This document shows, in pieces, positions 1 to 5,873 of a stretch of 6,682 nt of DNA. The translations under genes were made by a program, and so were the position numbers. Under the pieces are notes generated by a model. That model was given only the letters and a program-made list of their open reading frames with translations. It had not been told where the DNA came from and did no database searches. The stretch comes from Bacteroidota bacterium (GTDB lineage Bacteria; Bacteroidota; Bacteroidia; Bacteroidales; Prolixibacteraceae): NCBI GenBank assembly GCA_030695265.1, contig JAUYTA010000913.1, forward strand, positions 1 through 6,682. The letters are read 5' to 3'. Positions within the stretch are counted from its first letter, which is position 1, and the number at the start of each line of letters is the position of its first letter.

Positions 1-84
1 AATAAATGGAATATTACCGCAGATGGAAATTATGTGATTAAGGCTAATGTAGAGACACTTTCATTAAGTTTTCAGAAGCAATAA
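1..84 (+). CDS. C-terminal end of a probable SusE/SusF-like outer-membrane glycan-binding protein (partial)
   Basis: An open frame enters from the left edge and ends at TAA (82-84), giving 27 residues that begin NKWNITADGNYVIKAN and end in SFQKQ. The pattern of a Trp, then 'DGxYxIxxN', then a final alternating beta strand resembles the last beta-sandwich repeat of SusE/SusF-type surface lipoproteins, which bind alpha-glucans beside a SusC/SusD importer. The gene lies directly upstream of GH66 and GH31 glucanases on the same strand, where a SusE-like protein is expected in a dextran utilisation locus. The reading frame is certain. The family call rests on a very short fragment plus context; another surface glycan-binding protein with a beta-sandwich end would look the same. 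Confidence 0.55.
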   Translation, partial: NKWNITADGNYVIKANVETLSLSFQKQ

Positions 85-97
85 GGATGAAGAATTT

Positions 98-228
98 AGG
101 AGGTTGTCTCAAAGGTTGTTCTCTGTTCAACGAGGTTTTTCAGCCGCTGACAGGTTGTTCGTATGCAACTTCTGTTTGACCTGTCAGCGTCATTCGACCT
201 GACAGTGTTGCTTTTGAGACAGCCTCCT
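98..228. repeat. 131-base inverted-repeat element, MITE-like, in the PUL intergenic gap
   Basis: The outer arms are AGGAGGTTGTCTCAAAGG (98-115) and CTTTTGAGACAGCCTCCT (211-228). The reverse complement of the right arm matches the left at 16 of 18 bases. The interior is not coding and carries a second, perfect inverted repeat. Ends of the GAGGCTGTCTCAAAA type resemble terminal inverted repeats of insertion sequences that I associate with Bacteroidota, so a non-autonomous element (MITE or solo remnant) is the best guess. No transposase piece is present and I could not find a convincing target-site duplication. The element fills most of the gap between the SusE/F-like stop and the GH66 start, so if the locus is one operon it would be transcribed and fold into a long hairpin. 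Confidence 0.6.
145..189. repeat. Perfect 11-bp inner stem-loop within the inverted-repeat element
   Basis: CGCTGACAGGT (145-155) is the exact reverse complement of ACCTGTCAGCG (179-189), with a 23-base loop. A third copy of the core, CTGACAG (199-205), could pair with CTGTCAG (181-187) instead, so two inner hairpins compete for the same strand. The function is unknown; it may simply be part of the mobile repeat. Confidence 0.6.
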
Positions 229-274
229 GATTTTATCCTATTCAGGTGTATTCAATCGTATAATTTTTTGAGAG

Positions 275-2047
275 ATGAAGTTGGGAAGGATCGGTTTAAT
301 CGTATTAGTTGCAATTGCATGTTTGGGGTGTAATAAAAGAGATGATTCAAGCATCAAGCTTACGGATATACCGGCAAATTCAGCTACTCCATCATACAGC
401 AACATGACAATTGAAACAGATAAAGTTGCTTACAATCCTGATGAGGAGGTTACGTTCAGCATGGATAATGCTACACTTCCGGCCACAGCAAAAGTGAGGT
501 ATAAATACCTGAATACGGTTCTCTCGGACGTTGATGTAACTGCTTCAACCTGGAAATGGAAAACTCCCGCAACCGATTACAGAGGTTATATGGCTGAAGT
601 TTATTCTGCATCTGATAGAAAAGAAACTATTTATGCAACCATTGCCGTTGATGTTTCTTCCAACTGGAAAAAATTCCCTCGTTATGGGTTCTTATCCAAA
701 TTTCCTGAGTTAAGCGATGCTGAAGTAAACAGCGTAATCGGTAATCTGAACAGGTTTCACATCAATGGCCTGCAGTTTTACGATTGGCACAACAAACACC
801 ATAAACCTCTGCCATTAATAGGTTCAACTCCTGCGAGCATCTGGAAAGACATCATTAACAGGGATATCTATTTTAGTACTGTTCAGAGATATATCACTGC
901 TGCTCACAGTCGCAATATGAAAACCATGTTTTATAATTTGATTTATGGGGCATGGGAAAATGCTGAAGCCGACGGAGTTCAGAATGAATGGCATGTTTTT
1001 ACGGATAACACGCATACCAACAGGGATTTTCACCTGCTTTCATCTCCGTTTCTGAGCAACATTTATTTGTGCGATCCTTCGAATCCGGCATGGCAACAGT
1101 ACTTGATCAACGAAAATAAAAATGTATACCAGCATCTGGCTTTCGATGGTTTTCACATGGATCAGCTTGGCGACAGAGGTGCCCGTTACAAATACGATGG
1201 TACTTTTCTGAATCTTTCACTGACTTTCAAACCGTTTATTGATGAGATAAAAGCCGGCGAGCCGCAAAAGGATATCGTAATGAATGCCGTGTCTCAATAC
1301 GGTCAGAAAGGTATTGCCGAATCTTCAGCAGATTTTCTTTACACCGAAGTCTGGGGGCCTTTTGACAGTTACAGCGATCTTTCAAACCTGATTCAGCAGA
1401 ATAATGTGTACAGCAACAATACGAAGAATACAGTGCTGGCTGCCTACATGAATTACGATTTGGCCAATAACAAAGGCTATTTCAATACGCCTTCAGTTTT
1501 GATGACCAATGCGGTTATCTTCGCCTTTGGCGGGGCGCATCTTGAATTAGGCGAACACATGCTGGGAAAAGAATATTTTCCGAATAGTAACCTAAGCATG
1601 AGAGATGATCTCAAAAGCGCTTTGGTTACTTTCTCCGACTTTTTGGTAGCTTACCAGAATTTACTTCGCGATGGAGGCGCTTTCAACAATGTAACGATCA
1701 CTTCTTCTGATCAAAAAATGCTGATTGGCGCCTGGCTCGCAACTCAGGGAACTGTTGCCGCCTTCGGGAAAAAAGTAGAAAACACTCAGGTCATTCACCT
1801 GATCAATTTTACAAATTCGACTACCCAGAATTGGCGTGATAACACTGGAATTCAAGCTTCTCCGGTTCTCATAAAAGATGCCAGACTGATTTTAACCAGC
1901 GATGCCGCTGTCAAAAAAATGTGGATGGCTTCTCCTGATGTCATTGGCGGGGCATCTCGTTCGCTGAACTTCGTACAAACCGGGAATAAAGTCAGTTTTG
2001 TACTTCCGGAACTGAAATACTGGGATATGATTGTGGTGGAATATTAA
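275..2047 (+). CDS. GH66 endo-dextranase, surface lipoprotein
   Basis: The 590-residue product is a glycoside hydrolase family 66 protein, a family of retaining enzymes that cut internal alpha-1,6 links of dextran or cyclise isomalto-oligosaccharides. Residues 1-19 form a lipoprotein signal (MKLGRIGLIVLVAIACLGC). Cys19 followed by NKRDD looks like a Bacteroidota surface-export signal, though Cys16 is a possible alternative lipidation site. Residues about 42-128 look like an N-terminal Ig-like domain, about 130-490 the (beta/alpha)8 barrel, and the rest a C-terminal beta domain. By family comparison, Asp296 in DGFHMDQLGD is the likely nucleophile and Glu358 in YTEVWG the likely acid/base; their 62-residue spacing is a little below that of known members. 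The GAHLELGEHML and YFP segment near 420-435 also fits the family. The length leaves no room for the CBM35 insertion of cyclodextran-forming enzymes, so hydrolysis is more likely than cyclisation. The ATG at 275 puts the signal peptide exactly at the N-terminus. No Shine-Dalgarno sequence is clear. Confidence 0.9.
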   Translation: MKLGRIGLIVLVAIACLGCNKRDDSSIKLTDIPANSATPSYSNMTIETDKVAYNPDEEVTFSMDNATLPATAKVRYKYLNTVLSDVDVTASTWKWKTPATDYRGYMAEVYSASDRKETIYATIAVDVSSNWKKFPRYGFLSKFPELSDAEVNSVIGNLNRFHINGLQFYDWHNKHHKPLPLIGSTPASIWKDIINRDIYFSTVQRYITAAHSRNMKTMFYNLIYGAWENAEADGVQNEWHVFTDNTHTNRDFHLLSSPFLSNIYLCDPSNPAWQQYLINENKNVYQHLAFDGFHMDQLGDRGARYKYDGTFLNLSLTFKPFIDEIKAGEPQKDIVMNAVSQYGQKGIAESSADFLYTEVWGPFDSYSDLSNLIQQNNVYSNNTKNTVLAAYMNYDLANNKGYFNTPSVLMTNAVIFAFGGAHLELGEHMLGKEYFPNSNLSMRDDLKSALVTFSDFLVAYQNLLRDGGAFNNVTITSSDQKMLIGAWLATQGTVAAFGKKVENTQVIHLINFTNSTTQNWRDNTGIQASPVLIKDARLILTSDAAVKKMWMASPDVIGGASRSLNFVQTGNKVSFVLPELKYWDMIVVEY

Positions 2048-2071
2048 AAACTAATTAGTAATTGCTTATTT

Positions 2072-4618
2072 ATGAAACAAATAAAAATTTTACTGGCAGG
2101 ACTGATCCTGTTAGCCGGATCGCTTTTTGCACAAAAAGCAGTGTACCAACCTGTAACTTCAGGCAACTGTCTTTCTTATCAAGTACAGGGCAACAAAGCA
2201 GTATTTACCTGCGAAAACCAAATAAAAGTTCAATTGGAACAAGTCAGTTCCGGTATCCTGAAAATCTGGTACGATCAGGATAATTTTAAGCGAAACAATG
2301 AATCGTTTGCAGTGATCAAAGACGGAAATTCAACAGATAAATTGAATATTTCGGAACTGCCACAGAGCTTCGAAATTTATACCGGTGACCTGATTGTCCG
2401 GATCAACAAATCGCCGTTTCAGATTCGCATTTTCGACAAGTACCAGAAATTGCTGATGGAAGATTTCCAAAATCGTGGTTTCGAAAAGGATTCGGTGAAA
2501 ATGTCGGGTTATAAAACTTTGCGTCCGGGTGAACGAATCTACGGACTCGGAGAGAAAAACGGGCCAATCAACCGGGTCGGTAGCCGCTTTAAAATGTGGA
2601 ACAGTGATAAACCTTGCTACGAGGTGAATGAAGACCCGCTTTACAAAAGCATTCCGTTTTTCATGAGCAGCGCCGGTTATGGAATTTTCTTTGACAATAC
2701 TTTTAAAACCGAATTTGACTTTGGACTGGAAGACAAAAATTATTACTCTTTTTCAGCCCCCGGAGGCGAGATGATCTATTATTTCATTTTTGGCCCAACC
2801 TACAAGCAAATCATTGGCCGGTATATGGAACTGACCGGAAAACCGATCATGCCTCCAGCCTGGGCATTGGGTTTCGCTCAATGTCGCGGTATGCTCACCA
2901 ACGAAAAGCTGACCCGCGAAATCGCCAAAGGTTACCGCGATCGCCAAATTCCGTGCGACATTATTTATCAGGATATTGGCTGGACAGAACATCTTCAGGA
3001 TTTTAAATGGAACCCCGGGGCTTATGAAAATCCAAGGGCGATGGTGTCCGATCTGGCTGACATGGGTTTTAAAATGATTGTTTCCCAGGATCCGGTAGTT
3101 TCAAAAGGTAATTCGTCGGACTGGCATTCAGCAAATACTCCAAGCGCGAAAAGCCAGTGGCAGGAAGCCGATTCGCTTGGATACTTTGCCAAAGATAGCC
3201 GTACCGGAAAAACCTACGATATGCCATGGCCCTGGGGCGGCAATTGTGGAGTGGTCGATTTTACCTATCCTGAAGTGGCCGACTGGTGGGGAAACTATCA
3301 GCAAAAAGTACTGGATGACGGCGTTCGCGGCTTCTGGACCGACATGGGCGAACCTGCCTGGAGCAACGAAGAAAGTACCGACCGCCTCTTTATGAAACAT
3401 CATCTTGGAATGCACAACGAGATTCACAATGTTTATGGGTTGACCTGGGACAAAGTGGTAACCGAACAGTTCGAAAAACGTAATCCCAATACCCGCATTT
3501 TTCAAATGACCCGCGCAGCTTTTGCCGGAATGCAACGTTACACCTTCGGTTGGTCGGGCGATGCAGGCGATGGAAATAATGTACTGGATGGCTGGAAAAA
3601 ACTGAAAACTCAAATTCCGTTGGCCCTTTCGGCAGGAATGGGTGGAATTCCATTCTGGAGTTGCGACATTTCGGGCTATTGCGGCGATATTAAAGACTAT
3701 GAAGCGATGAGCGAACTCTACGTTCGTTGGTTGCAGTTTGGCGCTTTTAATCCGTTGAGCCGAATTCACCATGAAGGAAACAATGCCGTTGAACCGTGGC
3801 TCTTTGGAACTGAAACTGAGGCTATTTGTAAAAAAGCGATTGAGCTGAAATATCAGTTATTCCCATACATTTATACTTATGCCCGACAAGCCTATGAAAC
3901 CGGATTACCATTGATGCGGGCGCTGATGCTGGAGTATCAGGATGATCCTGAAACCTACAACCTGAATTCACAATTTCTGTTTGGTAAGGAATTGCTGGTA
4001 GCGCCTGTTATGGAGCAAGGTGCCGTATCAAAAAGCATATATTTGCCTGATGGGGAATGGATCGATTTTAATCATCCTGGAAAAAGCTTTCAGGGGAAAC
4101 AGTGGATTGATTTTCCGGTATCGTTGGGAATAACCCCGCTTTTCGTGAAACAAGGTTCAATTATTCCGGAAATGCCAGTGATGCAATACATCGGAGAGAA
4201 GAAAAATGCACCCGTTTGGTTCGAGGTTTTTCCTGCAAAAGAAGGGCGTTCAGCGACTTTTCAGTTGTATGAAGACGATGGGGAAACAAATAATTACAAA
4301 AAAGACGTTTGCAGCAAAACCGAAGTGAAATGCATATCAGCCAAAGAAGAATGGAAAGTTAGCGTTCTTCGCTTCAACCAGAACGGACGTAAACCCGAAA
4401 CTGACCGGAATATTGGAATCAAAATACATTTAGAAAAAGCGCCTGAGTCGGTTGTTTTGAATTCGGTCAAACTGAAATTGACCAGTCTTGATAAACTCGA
4501 AAAGGGGTGGTATGAAATTTCAGAAAAAGCTGTCTGGAGTTGGGATAAACAGACGAACATCTGTTGGGTAAAATGGCAGGACAATGAAATCCCAGTAGAA
4601 ATTAGTATCAAAAAATAA
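2072..4618 (+). CDS. GH31 alpha-glucosidase, periplasmic (dextran/isomalto-oligosaccharide PUL)
   Basis: The 848-residue product is a glycoside hydrolase family 31 enzyme, probably releasing glucose from isomalto-oligosaccharides made by the neighbouring GH66. Residues 1-20 are a signal peptidase I-type signal ending SLFA before QK, with no lipobox Cys, so a soluble periplasmic location is inferred. An N-terminal beta-sandwich includes the GLGEKNG motif (158-164). The barrel spans about 260-620. Asp424 in GFWTDMGEP is the predicted nucleophile and Asp497 in GWSGDAGD the predicted acid/base, followed by HHEG at 566-569. The C-terminal beta domains include LYEDDGET (732-739). No PA14 or carbohydrate-binding insert is visible. 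The usual GGF-type segment after the acid/base reads FWSCDISGYCGD (528-539), a variant with two Cys. The gene starts 24 bases after the GH66 stop, so co-transcription is likely. Exact linkage preference (alpha-1,6 versus 1,4 or 1,3, or transglycosylation) cannot be read from motifs alone; alpha-1,6 is inferred from context. Confidence 0.9.
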   Translation: MKQIKILLAGLILLAGSLFAQKAVYQPVTSGNCLSYQVQGNKAVFTCENQIKVQLEQVSSGILKIWYDQDNFKRNNESFAVIKDGNSTDKLNISELPQSFEIYTGDLIVRINKSPFQIRIFDKYQKLLMEDFQNRGFEKDSVKMSGYKTLRPGERIYGLGEKNGPINRVGSRFKMWNSDKPCYEVNEDPLYKSIPFFMSSAGYGIFFDNTFKTEFDFGLEDKNYYSFSAPGGEMIYYFIFGPTYKQIIGRYMELTGKPIMPPAWALGFAQCRGMLTNEKLTREIAKGYRDRQIPCDIIYQDIGWTEHLQDFKWNPGAYENPRAMVSDLADMGFKMIVSQDPVVSKGNSSDWHSANTPSAKSQWQEADSLGYFAKDSRTGKTYDMPWPWGGNCGVVDFTYPEVADWWGNYQQKVLDDGVRGFWTDMGEPAWSNEESTDRLFMKHHLGMHNEIHNVYGLTWDKVVTEQFEKRNPNTRIFQMTRAAFAGMQRYTFGWSGDAGDGNNVLDGWKKLKTQIPLALSAGMGGIPFWSCDISGYCGDIKDYEAMSELYVRWLQFGAFNPLSRIHHEGNNAVEPWLFGTETEAICKKAIELKYQLFPYIYTYARQAYETGLPLMRALMLEYQDDPETYNLNSQFLFGKELLVAPVMEQGAVSKSIYLPDGEWIDFNHPGKSFQGKQWIDFPVSLGITPLFVKQGSIIPEMPVMQYIGEKKNAPVWFEVFPAKEGRSATFQLYEDDGETNNYKKDVCSKTEVKCISAKEEWKVSVLRFNQNGRKPETDRNIGIKIHLEKAPESVVLNSVKLKLTSLDKLEKGWYEISEKAVWSWDKQTNICWVKWQDNEIPVEISIKK

Positions 4619-4667
4619 TTAGCCAGCGATGATTTTAAATCTCTGGCAAACCATCATTTTCAAACAT

Positions 4668-4699
4668 AAAAAAAGCCCCGGCATTTATGCCAGGGCTTT
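4668..4699 (-). terminator. Intrinsic terminator of the tRNA gene, possibly bidirectional
   Basis: AAAGCCC-C-GGCA (4672-4683) pairs with TGCC-A-GGGCTTT (4688-4699) around a TTTA loop, with one C/A mismatch. Read on the minus strand, the hairpin starts 4 bases after the tRNA 3' end and finishes in an unbroken run of seven T (complement of 4668-4674), a strong Rho-independent terminator. On the plus strand it lies about 53 bases after the GH31 stop and is followed only by TTTGTAG, so it may end GH31 transcripts less efficiently. Confidence 0.8.
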
Positions 4700-4703
4700 G
4701 TAG

Positions 4704-4776
4704 TAGCGGGAGCCGGACTCGAACCGACGGCCTTTGGGTTATGAGCCCAACGAGCTACCAACTGCTCCATCCCGCA
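4704..4776 (-). tRNA. Initiator tRNA-fMet (anticodon CAT)
   Basis: The minus strand folds into a full 73-base cloverleaf. The anticodon loop is CTCATAA with anticodon CAT. The anticodon stem is TTGGG/CCCAA, giving the three consecutive G:C pairs (29-31 with 39-41) that mark initiator tRNAs. The D stem GAGC/GCTC has A11:U24, another initiator feature. The T arm is GTCGG-TTCGAGT-CCGGC. The acceptor stem pairs G2-A7 (GCGGGA) with U66-C71 (TCCCGC), while position 1 (U) and position 72 (U) do not pair, fitting the unpaired 1:72 end of bacterial initiators. The discriminator base is A73. CCA is not encoded (the next bases are CTA), so it would be added after transcription. Initiator rather than elongator Met or Ile-lysidine tRNA is therefore well supported. 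Confidence 0.95.
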
Positions 4777-4849
4777 ATGTATCTTTAGATAAATATATCG
4801 TCGTTTGTATGAACTTCGCTTTGCTTCAGTATCCTGTTCTAAGCGGCTG

Positions 4850-4857
4850 CAAATATA
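4850..4857 (-). promoter_or_regulatory. Candidate -7 promoter element for tRNA-fMet
   Basis: CAAATATA on the plus strand reads TATATTTG on the minus strand, a perfect match to the Bacteroidota -7 consensus TAnnTTTG. It lies about 74 bases upstream of the mature tRNA 5' end, leaving a 5' leader for RNase P to remove. I see no good TTG -33 element at the usual spacing, so the call rests on the -7 match alone. Confidence 0.4.
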
Positions 4858-4974
4858 GACTATCAGTTTAAATATTCCTAATCTGATTTCAATTATTTTT
4901 TGTTGTTTATTGAATTGGCTACGTTAAAAAGTATTAATATGGGGTTGATCCTACTGGTTTTCTCCAAATCTTTC

Positions 4975-4982
4975 TAATTTTG
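4975..4982 (+). promoter_or_regulatory. Candidate -7 promoter element for the M23 peptidase-dxr pair
   Basis: TAATTTTG matches the Bacteroidota -7 consensus TAnnTTTG exactly and ends 19 bases before the ATG at 5002. Transcription would begin about a dozen bases before the start codon, giving a very short leader. A TTG exists at 4945-4947, but its 27-base spacing is longer than usual, so the -33 part is weak or absent. Confidence 0.45.
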
Positions 4983-5001
4983 GAGTTCGAAAAAACAGAG
5001 A

Positions 5002-5865
5002 ATGAACAGAAAAGAGCTGACCAAGAAAATATTTCAGATGCTGAAAGACCATTACCGGCTCATCATCTACAACGATTCTACGATTCAAACGGTCTGGAGC
5101 ATTAAACTTACCCCAATAAAAGTATTGACTCTGGGCAGTTTGGGCGCTATTTTATTGATTTTATTGACCACCGTTATTATTGCCTATACACCTTTGCGCG
5201 AAAATATTCCCGGATATCCAAGTGCTAAAACCCGGCAAATGATCATTCGCAATTATGTTTTGGTCGATTCTTTGGAAAATGAAATTATAACCAGGGATAA
5301 ATACTTTGAGAAGCTGCAAACATTGTTCCTGGGAGAAGTACCTGCTGAAGAATCACCAGTTTCGGAGATGGGGATAAAAGCCCATGAGGTTGAGTTCCGA
5401 AGTTTCAATGCTGATTCCGTATTTCAGGATAAATTGCTGGAAGAAAGGCTCGGCTTATCGATTACAAAAAATTCGAAACGGTTGCCAAGCATTGCCAACA
5501 TTCATTTTTTCACGCCGCTTCGGGGAATGATCACAAATAAATTTGATACAAAAACCGATCATTTGGCGATTGATATTGTTGGAACAGTTAATGCAAGAAT
5601 TTCAAATGTGTTGGATGGAACGGTGATTTTTGCCGGTTGGACAATGGATACTGGTCATTCCATTTACATTCAGCACGAAAACAACCTCATTTCTGCCTAC
5701 AAACACAATGCTGAATTGTTGAAATCGGTGGGCGACAGGGTGAAAGCCGGCGAAGTGATTGCCATCATGGGTAACAGCGGCGAATTGACGACCGGACCAC
5801 ACCTGCATTTCGAACTTTGGCACAACGGTACAGCCCTTGATCCGGAAACATACATTGATTTTTAA
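5002..5865 (+). CDS. Membrane-anchored M23 family metallopeptidase (putative peptidoglycan endopeptidase)
   Basis: The 287-residue product has a cytoplasmic N-terminus of about 40 residues, one transmembrane helix at about 41-62, a periplasmic linker (about 75-165), and a C-terminal LytM-like M23 domain (about 170-287). The predicted zinc and catalytic residues are all present: His187 and Asp191 in HLAID, His235 in YKHN, and His267 and His269 in GPHLHFEL. The first motif has Ala where HxGxD normally has Gly. The N-terminal HYRLIIYND segment and the AYTPLRENIPGY stretch just after the helix are, as I recall, typical of a conserved Bacteroidota M23 group. Such enzymes cleave cross-link peptides during cell-wall growth; the target here is inferred. 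There is no cleavable signal peptide, so it should stay anchored in the inner membrane facing the periplasm. The gene begins a housekeeping unit and ends 8 bases before dxr. Confidence 0.88.
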   Translation: MNRKELTKKIFQMLKDHYRLIIYNDSTIQTVWSIKLTPIKVLTLGSLGAILLILLTTVIIAYTPLRENIPGYPSAKTRQMIIRNYVLVDSLENEIITRDKYFEKLQTLFLGEVPAEESPVSEMGIKAHEVEFRSFNADSVFQDKLLEERLGLSITKNSKRLPSIANIHFFTPLRGMITNKFDTKTDHLAIDIVGTVNARISNVLDGTVIFAGWTMDTGHSIYIQHENNLISAYKHNAELLKSVGDRVKAGEVIAIMGNSGELTTGPHLHFELWHNGTALDPETYIDF

Positions 5866-5873
5866 ACTATTCT

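Noticed and set aside
89..240. Target-site duplication around the inverted-repeat element
   Set aside because: The flanks (AGAATTT on the left, GATTTTAT on the right) share only an A/T-rich ATTT, which is too weak to count in this sequence.
259..270. TATAATTTTTTG just before the GH66 ATG as a promoter
   Set aside because: TATAAT resembles a sigma70 -10, but Bacteroidota promoters use TAnnTTTG, and here TA and TTTG are four bases apart instead of two. Transcription would also start at or inside the start codon.
85..274. Riboswitch upstream of GH66
   Set aside because: The only structure is the symmetric repeat; no known riboswitch core is visible and a carbohydrate locus gives no reason to expect one.
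2062..2283. A 73-codon plus-strand frame overlapping the GH31 start
   Set aside because: It overlaps the GH31 signal peptide and N-terminal domain in another frame and has no family-like features.
3128..3772. A 214-codon open frame on the minus strand inside the GH31 gene
   Set aside because: It lies wholly antisense to a well-supported GH31 barrel, its product shows no recognisable domain, and it has no promoter or start-site support. It is a shadow frame.
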